Shown: positions 1-6,183 of the stretch, in pieces
How positions within the stretch are numbered: the stretch's first letter is position 1
Layout: each line of letters begins with the position of its first letter
Source: an uncultured Candidatus Saccharibacteria bacterium
GTDB lineage: Bacteria; Patescibacteriota; Saccharimonadia; Saccharimonadales; Saccharimonadaceae
Direction: 5' to 3'
Length of the DNA stretch: 27,076 nucleotides
Assembly: GCA_938041435.1 (NCBI GenBank)
Contig: CALISR010000001.1
Location: forward strand, 1 to 27,076
The notes under the pieces: generated by a model
Told to the model about the DNA's origin: nothing
Seen by the model: the letters and a program-made list of their open reading frames with translations, nothing else
Databases searched by the model: none
Position numbers and translations under genes: made by a program

Positions 1-423
1 AAGCGCCGTTTCGCGCCGCAAAAATACTTTTAGCGGTGGATATTGGTGCTGTAGTTTATTGGTGCACGAATACACATTAACTACATGATTAACAAACGAT
101 TGACCGACAACTTTATCGCGGTAGCTCGCTTTGATGATAGCATCGGTAACGCGTTCGCTGCCATGAATCGATTGCAGCTGCCTAAGTCCTTTTGGCGTTA
201 AATAATACGCTGCCGGCACGCCCCGCAATCTATAGCTTTTGTCATATCGTCTAGCCACAAAACCATGTTTCATCAGTACATTCAACTTTTCAAACAAATT
301 TGAACCCGACTTAATACCCAGACTATCTGCCAACAATTGACGACTACCGAACCGATATTTGTATAGCGTTTCCAGGATGTCTATCTGTCCCTGCTTGAGC
401 GCTGAACGTTTGTCTATTTTCAT
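1..423 (-). CDS. Winged-helix protein, replication-relaxation-like (partial, runs off left edge)
   Basis: An open frame of 141 codons starts at ATG 423-421 and continues past base 1 without a stop, so the C-terminus is missing. An AAAGG ribosome-binding site lies about 8 bases upstream. Residues 1-80 read as a winged helix: a helical stretch ending in LLADSLGI, a likely recognition helix with LFEKLNVLMKHGFVAR, and a wing ending in AAYYLTPKGLRQL. This layout (helices, then 'LT.kG') matches MarR-like and Replic_Relax proteins common on plasmids and integrative elements. The gene points away from the recombinase operon, so the AT-rich stretch between them is a divergent control region. A role in replication or mobilisation of the element is inferred from family resemblance only; a plain transcriptional regulator is the alternative. 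Confidence 0.6.
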   Translation of the reverse strand, partial: MKIDKRSALKQGQIDILETLYKYRFGSRQLLADSLGIKSGSNLFEKLNVLMKHGFVARRYDKSYRLRGVPAAYYLTPKGLRQLQSIHGSERVTDAIIKASYRDKVVGQSFVNHVVNVYSCTNKLQHQYPPLKVFLRRETAL

Positions 424-698
424 TATCAGCCTTTCACGATTCCTTTCTAGTATATTTATATAGAAAGAAGAGAAAAATAGCAATATATAACAGTAGTTTT
501 ATAGATGAATTATACTGTATATCGATATTCGGTATATTTTACATCATAAAATTGCTAAAAACTATTGAATATTTGTAGTACAAATAGTACAATTTAAGTA
601 GAGGTTTAATCATAAAACTGGCTCGTTAATAACACGAAAAACTAGGCTTCAAACAGTAGCGCTTTTTGGTTATCATCCCGTGTAGTATACTGGGGTTA
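424..698. promoter_or_regulatory. AT-rich divergent control region with palindromes
   Basis: No gene fits here. The stretch is much more AT-rich than the rest of the window and separates two divergent transcription units of the mobile element. It holds a 10-bp perfect palindrome ATATCGATAT (519-528), a 15-bp perfect palindrome with arms ATTTGTA/TACAAAT (571-585), and a direct repeat AGTACAA (578-584 and 586-592) that reuses one arm of the second palindrome. These are typical shapes for operators; the ribbon-helix-helix protein encoded at 699-911 or the winged-helix protein at 1-423 are the obvious candidates to bind. A -10 box TATACT at 686-691 ends 7 bases before ATG 699. Confidence 0.5.
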
Positions 699-911
699 AT
701 GAGCCAATCAAGAATTCAGCTACAAATCGACACGTCAAAAGAAGTGCGCAACCGTGCCAAAGCCGTTGCGTACAGCCAGGGCATGAGTCTGACGGAATTA
801 GTACTCAAAGCGCTGGCGACGGTTGGCGATAAGGAGCTGAAGCAGCTGATTGAAAAAGATTTGCAGGAGCGTTCTGGGCGCGGACGTCCGCAGCAGTCCA
901 AGTCTGGTTGA
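699..911 (+). CDS. Ribbon-helix-helix DNA-binding protein, small
   Basis: The frame could extend upstream to TTG 666, but a TATACT -10 box at 686-691 puts the transcript start near ATG 699, so that start is chosen (70 residues, probably leaderless). The protein opens with a short beta strand (RIQLQIDTS), then two helices (KEVRNRAKAVAYSQG and SLTELVLKALATV): the beta-alpha-alpha plan of ribbon-helix-helix repressors such as RelB/DinJ or Arc. The tail is basic (GRGRP). It is first in an operon with the 941-1123 gene and the serine recombinase. It is probably the element's own repressor or a directionality factor; no toxin partner is visible, so a toxin-antitoxin role is not supported. Confidence 0.6.
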   Translation: MSQSRIQLQIDTSKEVRNRAKAVAYSQGMSLTELVLKALATVGDKELKQLIEKDLQERSGRGRPQQSKSG

Positions 912-940
912 TGTTATGACGAGTCGCGACAGGAGGGATT

Positions 941-1123
941 ATGGCGCGACCAAAAGGAAGTAAAAATAAACCAAAAGCCCCACTGGTGGAGCAATTTTCG
1001 TTCACCACCGAGCAGCGAATTAGATTGGTGGCAAATCTAATCGTCGAGAAAATTATAGAAGACGGCGCGTTTGCTAAAAAGCTAATCACGATATTGGAGG
1101 ATGATAAAAATGTCTCCAAATAA
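941..1123 (+). CDS. Small basic protein with AT-hook-like N-terminus
   Basis: A 60-residue protein with a strong ribosome-binding site (AGGAGGG, 5 bases before ATG). The N-terminus ARPKGSKNKPKAP resembles an AT-hook (RPKGS/RGRP type), and the rest is predicted helical (QRIRLVANLIVEKIIEDGAF). Its last 14 bases overlap the start of the recombinase gene, which suggests translational coupling. Small basic proteins immediately before large serine recombinases are sometimes recombination directionality factors; that role is an inference from position only. I do not recognise a named family. Confidence 0.55.
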   Translation: MARPKGSKNKPKAPLVEQFSFTTEQRIRLVANLIVEKIIEDGAFAKKLITILEDDKNVSK

Positions 1124-2846
1124 CCAGCCACGAATTGGTTTGTTGGCAATACGCGTTTCTTCTGATAAGCAAGGTCTTGATGGTGACTCGCCCGAAGCCC
1201 AGCGCGAGCAAGGCGAAGCTTACGCCAAGGCGCACAATATCATAATTACTGAGACGATTATTTTGCTTGAATCGGCGTCGCACGAAACGCAGCCGATGCA
1301 AAAAGTAATCAACGTTTGCAAGGACAAAAGCAAAGGTTTTCAAGTCGTGCTGATTAAATCAATCGACCGCTTCACGCGCGGTGGCGGCGATTATTATTCG
1401 CCTTTGAAGCGGCAGTTGACGCGGTTAGGCATTGCCCTTGAGGACATGTACGGCGTGATCGGCAAACAGCAAATTAACACGCTGGAACACACTGGATTTA
1501 AGTATTATTGGAGCGAGTTTAATCCAACACAAAAATCTGAGTATCTGGAGGCTGAGCGCGCCAAGGACGAGATGCGCGACATCATGAGTCGGATGATTGG
1601 CGCGGAGATTCGCTACACGCAGCTCGGTTATTGGATGCGTCGTCCGCACTATGGTTTTCGCAGTGTTAAGGTAGATACGAAAAATGGTCGGCGCACGATT
1701 TTACAGCCTGATGAGAACGAGGCGAAGTTTATCATAAAACTTTTTGAAATGCGCGCCGCCCATGTTTACACCAATCAGCAAATTGCCGACGAGCTAAATT
1801 CGATGGGCTTTCGCTCGCGTGTTACGATTGTGCGTGACAAGTACGACCGAACGAAAATTAAGCGGCAAATTGGCAACAAGCAAATGACCGCCAAGATGGT
1901 CGACCAGTACGCCAGTAAACTGGTTTATTGCGGCATCATCAAGGAAAAATGGACGCATGACCAGCCAGTCAAGGCGCAGTTTGATGGATTAGTTAGCATC
2001 GAGCTTTTTAATGAAGCGAATCGAGGGCGGATTTTTGTGGAAATTGATAGTCGCGACATGATAACTATCAAACGTAGAGCTGTGCCTGAGCACCTGAAAA
2101 ATAAACAAATCTACAATCCAGAATATCCGTATAAGCAAGTCGTTGCTTGCCCGAAGTGTGGCAAAACCCTTTCTGGCAGCGCTTCGCGTGGCAAGATGGG
2201 CGCGTATTATCCGGCGTATCATTGTAGTCGCAATGGTCATTATTTTCGCGTACCCAAGCCCGAATTCGACAAGACGCTCGAGGATTTTGTACGGACTATT
2301 ACCGTAAAGCCGGAGTACGTTGACGATATTATCGCTGCTATTGCCGAACTGTGGCGCGAGCGCCAAGCAAAGCAACTAGAAGCCAACCAACAGCGCCTAG
2401 AGTACCGCCAGAGCCTGCAAAACCAGATTCGGGCGACCGTGGACAGAATGCGCGTTGTCACGAGCGAAACGGCGCTTACGTACTTGGAAGAGGATATTAT
2501 TAGCGCCGAAAATGAGCTAGCAAAACTAGACAAAGAAATCGCCAATCAGCCCAACCTACAAGCCGAATTCGACCAAGTCTTGCAATACACCAAATATATT
2601 TTGGAACACCTCCCTGAGCTACTACTTGACCTCTGTAATCCCTTGCGAAAAGCCGCCTTTTTCGCTGCTATCTTCAATAAAGTCCCAACCTATGATGAAA
2701 TAAAGTTTGGAACTCACAAAAACAGCTCGCTACCAGAGGTAAACGAGCTGTTCCGTATCCGAATGGATGATAAATCCCTTTATGGTGACCTCACCGGGAA
2801 TCGAACCCGGATTGCCAGGATGAAAACCTGGTGTCCTAACCGTTAG
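1110..2846 (+). CDS. Large serine recombinase (site-specific integrase)
   Basis: 578 residues from ATG 1110, chosen over ATG 1101 because GGAGG at 1096-1100 is then 9 bases away. The N-terminal resolvase domain has AIRVSSDKQ, with Ser17 as the likely catalytic serine. The recombinase domain follows (about 160-300), then a zinc ribbon with Cys347, Cys350 and Cys372, then a coiled-coil stretch (about 405-500) rich in Gln, Glu and Arg. This is the order of phiC31/Tn5397-type large serine recombinases, which catalyse integration and excision through 2-bp staggered breaks. The last 20 or so residues (from about residue 558) are encoded by the antisense of the tRNA-Glu gene and are unlikely to be ancestral protein sequence. 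It is third in an operon with two small DNA-binding proteins. Confidence 0.93.
   Translation: MSPNNQPRIGLLAIRVSSDKQGLDGDSPEAQREQGEAYAKAHNIIITETIILLESASHETQPMQKVINVCKDKSKGFQVVLIKSIDRFTRGGGDYYSPLKRQLTRLGIALEDMYGVIGKQQINTLEHTGFKYYWSEFNPTQKSEYLEAERAKDEMRDIMSRMIGAEIRYTQLGYWMRRPHYGFRSVKVDTKNGRRTILQPDENEAKFIIKLFEMRAAHVYTNQQIADELNSMGFRSRVTIVRDKYDRTKIKRQIGNKQMTAKMVDQYASKLVYCGIIKEKWTHDQPVKAQFDGLVSIELFNEANRGRIFVEIDSRDMITIKRRAVPEHLKNKQIYNPEYPYKQVVACPKCGKTLSGSASRGKMGAYYPAYHCSRNGHYFRVPKPEFDKTLEDFVRTITVKPEYVDDIIAAIAELWRERQAKQLEANQQRLEYRQSLQNQIRATVDRMRVVTSETALTYLEEDIISAENELAKLDKEIANQPNLQAEFDQVLQYTKYILEHLPELLLDLCNPLRKAAFFAAIFNKVPTYDEIKFGTHKNSSLPEVNELFRIRMDDKSLYGDLTGNRTRIARMKTWCPNR
2715..2752 (-). terminator. 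Intrinsic terminator of tRNA-Glu, inside recombinase coding sequence
   Basis: On the minus strand a perfect 9-bp stem (AACAGCTCG/CGAGCTGTT, 2744-2752 with 2721-2729), with a smaller nested TACC/GGTA stem, is followed directly by TTTTTGTG. It sits about 30 bases past the 3' end of the minus-strand tRNA and would end its transcript. The same bases encode the recombinase C-terminal region on the other strand. Confidence 0.7.
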
Positions 2847-2857
2847 ACGATGAGGCC
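2783..2857 (-). tRNA. tRNA-Glu (anticodon UUC), CCA encoded
   Basis: Reverse-complement reading gives a full cloverleaf. The acceptor stem is GGCCTCA paired with TGAGGTC (one G.U pair), with discriminator A and encoded CCA (2785-2783). The anticodon stem is CCAGG/CCTGG around the seven-base loop TTTTCAT, giving anticodon TTC. The T arm has GGTTCGAATCC. The 3' end faces the mobile element and the 5' end faces a good promoter, as expected when a tRNA 3' end is the integration target. Confidence 0.96.
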
Positions 2858-2863
2858 GTGCAA

Positions 2864-2886
2864 GCACACATAGCAGTGCTGTGTGC
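2864..2886. repeat. Inverted repeat just upstream of tRNA-Glu
   Basis: Perfect 7-bp arms GCACACA (2864-2870) and TGTGTGC (2880-2886) flank a 9-base loop between the tRNA promoter and the mature 5' end. It would lie in the 5' leader of the tRNA precursor. Function unknown. Confidence 0.5.
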
Positions 2887-2887
2887 C

Positions 2888-2916
2888 ATTATACGAAAAA
2901 GTCGCTGGTTTGTCCA
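2888..2916 (-). promoter_or_regulatory. Promoter of tRNA-Glu
   Basis: On the minus strand TGGACA (2916-2911) and TATAAT (2893-2888) are separated by exactly 17 bases, a near-consensus housekeeping promoter reading into the tRNA gene. Confidence 0.8.
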
Positions 2917-2975
2917 CTACAATACTCCTTCATTATCCTGCCGCCCAAAAATCACGCTCCAGCCGCAGCGATATC

Positions 2976-2984
2976 TGCTATACT
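2976..2984 (+). promoter_or_regulatory. Extended -10 promoter for the 3021 gene
   Basis: TG-C-TATACT lies 36 bases before ATG 3021. There is no recognisable -35 box at the usual distance, as expected for an extended -10 promoter. Confidence 0.55.
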
Positions 2985-3020
2985 AATGACACAATATTGT
3001 GTAATACAACGAAGTGACTC

Positions 3021-4514
3021 ATGGATATTTCGCCCGTTCCGACATCTGTGCTGGGGGAGCACCCGCCACAACGCCCTGCCAAACGGCGGCATAGCACACT
3101 CATGCTATGGGTGATGCTTGCGGCGGCCATCACTGTGGTGCTCTCGGCCATTGCTGCGGTAGTAACCCTTCTCTCCTCGCCGCAGCGCATGCAAGCAGCG
3201 GCAGTGTCGGCCACGCCATCGCGCACCGATGTGTTTCTGGCCAATGGCTATGGAGCAGGTCAGCGCGCAGTGCGGTTTGCGGCGGGGCAGGGTGGCTTGA
3301 ACTTCTTGGGTAGCACAGCCGACCACTCGCGGCTTGCCATCGCGGGGCAGGGCGCGCAAGATGCCGCGCCAGTGCTCCGGATTTGGGATACTGGGCGTAA
3401 GCAGGCAGTGGCTACTTGGCCAGCCAGCACCTGCAGCAGTGTGACGCCGCGTGGGGTGGTATATTGCGCCAGCCAGCAGCGAGGGCGCTCAGTCATTACC
3501 GCGGTAGACCTTGCCACCGCCAAGGTTCTCTATACTACCCCTGTAGCTACCCAGCCTACTACGCTTACATATTACGGTACAGATAGCCAACAGCAAGACA
3601 TTATTGGCGAGAGCGCTACTGCCACCTTCTACGCCGCCGTAGGGAATCTGCGCCCCATCACCAGTGGCGATTTTCAGAACCCCAACGCTACCTGCACTAT
3701 AGCGGGCGGCAACAAACTCCTCTGTCGCCGCAATACTGAGAAAGACCACGGCGCTAAGCCATCCCAGAAGTCGCCCAGTAAGCGTGCTACCTCACGTACC
3801 ACCACCGGTGTCGTCATTACGAATGAGCGCCAGGTGAGCACCGAGACTCAATCGACCACCGTTATCACCGTGTACGATATCACGAGTGGCACACGCGAAG
3901 TGCAGCGCACAGCCAGCTCTAGCAACGTCACACTGGCAAGCGATGGCTGGCTGGAGGGCAGTGCTGGCAGTAATACCGTCCAATCCAGTGGGCAAGAGAC
4001 CTTCGAGAGCTATGGCGTTGATGGCAAGCCGCGCGGCCGCAGCACTATCAATAGCGCGTACAAGCTCAGCCCAGCCGCCAGCTCCTTCACTAACCCTGCT
4101 GGCACTACTGCGCCAACGTACCCCCGAGAGGCTCTCACCACAGATATGCCGCGCGTTGTCGTGAATGGGCAAGGTAGAGAGTTCCTGCGTATTGCCAGCC
4201 AAAACACGCAAGAATTCGCCCTAAGCCAGGCCACCTACAGCCGCACCAGTGGCGGCACACTCACCCTGGCTGACGGCGGTAATATCGTCTCCGCCAGCCT
4301 GGATGGCTCACTCCTCCTCACCAGTAATCTCCACTCCGCCGGCATTCAAGCCAGCGGCAGCAAAGGCCTCAAGATCGTCAAAGTTGCCGATGGCAGCACC
4401 ATCCTCACCATCAAAGCCACCGACATGCGCAGCCTCACTATTCGTAGCAATCTCATCGCTAGCACTGGCAAGGACGGCGCACTTGTGGTGTATGTGCCGG
4501 GAAATACAAAATAG
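3021..4514 (+). CDS. Membrane-anchored beta-propeller-like protein
   Basis: 497 residues. A Pro/Arg-rich cytoplasmic N-terminus (1-23) is followed by one long hydrophobic segment (about 24-52: TLMLWVMLAAAITVVLSAIA) with no clear cleavage site, so it is probably a signal anchor with the remainder outside the cell. The outer part holds blades of WD40/PQQ type: LRIWDTGRKQAVATW near 125, VITAVDLATAKVLYTTPV, and at the end SLDGSLLLTSN, LKIVKVADGSTILTIKA and STGKDGALVVYV. Between them lie Ser/Thr-rich, low-complexity linkers (about 250-390). The function is not recognised; surface binding or a lipoprotein-like sensor are possibilities. The gene stands alone between its own extended -10 promoter and a strong terminator that starts on its stop codon. 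Confidence 0.8.
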   Translation: MDISPVPTSVLGEHPPQRPAKRRHSTLMLWVMLAAAITVVLSAIAAVVTLLSSPQRMQAAAVSATPSRTDVFLANGYGAGQRAVRFAAGQGGLNFLGSTADHSRLAIAGQGAQDAAPVLRIWDTGRKQAVATWPASTCSSVTPRGVVYCASQQRGRSVITAVDLATAKVLYTTPVATQPTTLTYYGTDSQQQDIIGESATATFYAAVGNLRPITSGDFQNPNATCTIAGGNKLLCRRNTEKDHGAKPSQKSPSKRATSRTTTGVVITNERQVSTETQSTTVITVYDITSGTREVQRTASSSNVTLASDGWLEGSAGSNTVQSSGQETFESYGVDGKPRGRSTINSAYKLSPAASSFTNPAGTTAPTYPREALTTDMPRVVVNGQGREFLRIASQNTQEFALSQATYSRTSGGTLTLADGGNIVSASLDGSLLLTSNLHSAGIQASGSKGLKIVKVADGSTILTIKATDMRSLTIRSNLIASTGKDGALVVYVPGNTK

Positions 4515-4540
4515 CCCACGTACCATGGGCTATTTCTCTA
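4510..4540. terminator. Bidirectional intrinsic terminator
   Basis: Perfect 9-bp stem AATAGCCCA (4510-4518)/TGGGCTATT (4526-4534) with a 7-base loop, followed by TTTCTCT on the plus strand and TTTTGTATTT on the minus strand. It serves the convergent genes ending at 4514 and 4557. Confidence 0.8.
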
Positions 4541-4556
4541 AGAGGATGCTTAGGCA

Positions 4557-5519
4557 CTACGGCTTGACGCGGAGCGCCACCTTTCCAGTTGTTTTACCTT
4601 GCTCGAGAGCTTCAAGCAGGTGAGCTGCCTCTGTTATATCGGCAACCTCTGTCAGATCGACGCGAACCTTACCATCGGCAACAGCGTTAAGCGACCACGT
4701 AAGCGATTTTGTCCCCTCCGCTGGATGGGCCGCCAGCCAGGCACCAACATTGAAGCCGGCTGTTGTTTTGTTCTGCAGCCAATGCTGCGTCGAGTTTATC
4801 GCTACATCAGGAGCCTGCGACGCATTACCAACCCGAATCAGCCGTCCACCACTGCGCAACACACGAAAGGCATCTTCTGTTGCTTTGCCGCCAACTGGGT
4901 CGATCACAATGTCGTACGTATCACCTGGAATAGACGACAGATCCGAGCGCAGATAGCTATTGTCATAGCCTAGCTCAGCGGCACTCGCCTGCTTGGCTTC
5001 CGTCCCAACAACGGCGTCGATACGCCCTGCACCAAGCACCCGAGCGACCTGTCCAAACTGCGAGCCAAGCCCACCGACTCCAGCATGAATCAATACGCGC
5101 TCACCCGGCGCAAATCGTGCAACAGTTGTCAATGCGAGATGTGCAGTTACGGTGTTGATTGGCACAACCGCTGCGAGATCGGGACGAAGACCATTAGGAA
5201 TCGGCGCTACTAACTCAGCTGGCGTACACACGACCTCGGCGAAGCCACCTGTGTTCGGGAGAATAGCAGCGACAACTTGGCCAACCTCACATCCAGTCAC
5301 ACCTTCGCCAAGTTCACGGATCGTACCCGACACCTCTAGACCAGGAATACGTCCCAGCCGAGACAGCATAAACCCTGTCGTCCAAAGAGCGTCAATTAAA
5401 CCAACACCCGCGTATTGGACATCAATACTCACTTCTCCCGGTCCCGGTACTGGAGTTGGTGCTTCGCTGTAATCCAACCCGTCAAAGCGGTCATGACGAT
5501 TGATGATAAGTGCTTTCAT
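4557..5519 (-). CDS. Zinc-independent medium-chain dehydrogenase, quinone oxidoreductase-like
   Basis: 320 residues with an AAAGGAG ribosome-binding site. The N-terminal GroES-like domain has PGPGEVSIDVQYAGV and the Rossmann domain has the dinucleotide loop AGVGGLGSQFGQVARVLGA (about 146-164), then DIVIDPVGGKATEDAFRVL. The zinc-ligand cysteines and histidine of alcohol dehydrogenases are absent, which places it with QOR/zeta-crystallin-type NADPH-dependent enone or quinone reductases. The length is typical. The natural substrate cannot be told; detoxification of quinones or reactive carbonyls is the usual role in the family. A 28-bp interrupted palindrome overlapping its likely promoter suggests control by a dimeric repressor. 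Confidence 0.9.
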   Translation of the reverse strand: MKALIINRHDRFDGLDYSEAPTPVPGPGEVSIDVQYAGVGLIDALWTTGFMLSRLGRIPGLEVSGTIRELGEGVTGCEVGQVVAAILPNTGGFAEVVCTPAELVAPIPNGLRPDLAAVVPINTVTAHLALTTVARFAPGERVLIHAGVGGLGSQFGQVARVLGAGRIDAVVGTEAKQASAAELGYDNSYLRSDLSSIPGDTYDIVIDPVGGKATEDAFRVLRSGGRLIRVGNASQAPDVAINSTQHWLQNKTTAGFNVGAWLAAHPAEGTKSLTWSLNAVADGKVRVDLTEVADITEAAHLLEALEQGKTTGKVALRVKP

Positions 5520-5542
5520 ACGTTTACTCCTTTCAGATTATT

Positions 5543-5587
5543 TGATGACCGTCTAATTAGACTAACATCAAAGTATTTTTTGTGCAA
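5543..5587 (-). promoter_or_regulatory. Promoter and palindromic operator candidate upstream of the oxidoreductase
   Basis: A perfect 12-bp palindrome GTCTAATTAGAC (5551-5562) sits inside a second, concentric pair of arms TGATG (5543-5547) and CATCA (5566-5570). On the minus strand a possible -35 TTGCAC (5587-5582) is followed after 17 bases by TAGTCT, which lies in the palindrome and is preceded by TG. The overlap of palindrome and -10 is the usual arrangement for repression by a TetR/MarR-type dimer. No regulator gene is adjacent. Confidence 0.5.
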
Positions 5588-5674
5588 GGTGATATTTGTC
5601 TATTTTGGCATGTATTACACGCACACAGTGCTATAGTACGCAAAATATCCCAACAAATTTCGTGAGGACAAAAA

Positions 5675-5715
5675 GGGAGAATAATAAATAACCCGCTAAT
5701 TGCAAGCAGGTTATT
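5675..5715 (-). terminator. Terminator of the small membrane protein gene
   Basis: Reading the minus strand, AATAACC (5715-5709) pairs with GGTTATT (5693-5687), with an inner GC pairing, followed by the T-rich TATTATT. It starts about 20 bases past the stop codon of the gene ending at 5736. Confidence 0.6.
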
Positions 5716-5735
5716 CGGAGTAGCAGGGTAGGGTT

Positions 5736-6005
5736 CTACCGACTTGCTGCGTGGTTAAGCACATAGGCACTGAGACAGGCCAGGCCAATGCTAAGCATAA
5801 CGATGGCGGTGTGCGGATCGATGCTGTGCGAGATACTCAGTACCACTACGATAACGCTGAGCACCAGGCAGGCTGCGATGAGCAGGATGTCAAGCATTTG
5901 CTTAGGCGTCTTTTTGCGGGTGGTCGATACTGTGACCTTTGTTTTTGTGGTAGTTGTTGATGGCGCGGCTGCTTTGGCCGCTGCTTTGGTTGATTTTTTT
6001 GCCAT
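5736..6005 (-). CDS. Small two-helix membrane protein
   Basis: 89 residues from ATG 6005. A GTG at 6029 is in frame but lies before the predicted transcript start, and AAAGGAGG sits just before ATG 6005. The N-terminus is a Lys/Ala/Thr-rich cytoplasmic segment (1-35: KKSTKAAAKAAAP...). Two hydrophobic segments follow (MLDILLIAACLVLSVIVVVL and TAIVMLSIGLACLSAYVL) with a short charged loop (SHSIDPH) between. No named family is recognised. It is a single gene with its own promoter and terminator. Confidence 0.7.
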   Translation of the reverse strand: MAKKSTKAAAKAAAPSTTTTKTKVTVSTTRKKTPKQMLDILLIAACLVLSVIVVVLSISHSIDPHTAIVMLSIGLACLSAYVLNHAASR

Positions 6006-6030
6006 ATGGCCTCCTTTGTTTTCTGGCACT

Positions 6031-6039
6031 ATTGTAGCA
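6031..6039 (-). promoter_or_regulatory. Extended -10 promoter of the 5736-6005 gene
   Basis: The minus strand reads TG-C-TACAAT (6039-6031), giving a predicted start near 6024 and a leader of about 18 bases containing the Shine-Dalgarno sequence. Confidence 0.55.
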
Positions 6040-6127
6040 CATTGTGGAGAAAAATGGGCGAATAAATTACTACTAGGCTCATAAGAAGTGACTGACAGCG
6101 AGCGTGGCTATCTCGTCCAGCACTCCA

Positions 6128-6156
6128 TTGCTATCACCCAAGCAATCCGCTATAAT
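6128..6156 (+). promoter_or_regulatory. Promoter of the sensor kinase gene
   Basis: TTGCTA (6128-6133), 17 bases, TATAAT (6151-6156). The transcript would start near 6163 and carry the AAGGGGGAT ribosome-binding site before ATG 6184. Confidence 0.7.
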
Positions 6157-6183
6157 ACACACAAAGCATAAGGGGGATAACCA

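Noticed and set aside
699..911. Toxin-antitoxin module
   Set aside because: The ribbon-helix-helix protein resembles an antitoxin, but the next gene is a basic AT-hook-like protein, not a toxin fold.
6006..6029. GTG start at 6029 for the small membrane protein
   Set aside because: It lies upstream of the predicted transcript start, while ATG 6005 has AAAGGAGG before it.
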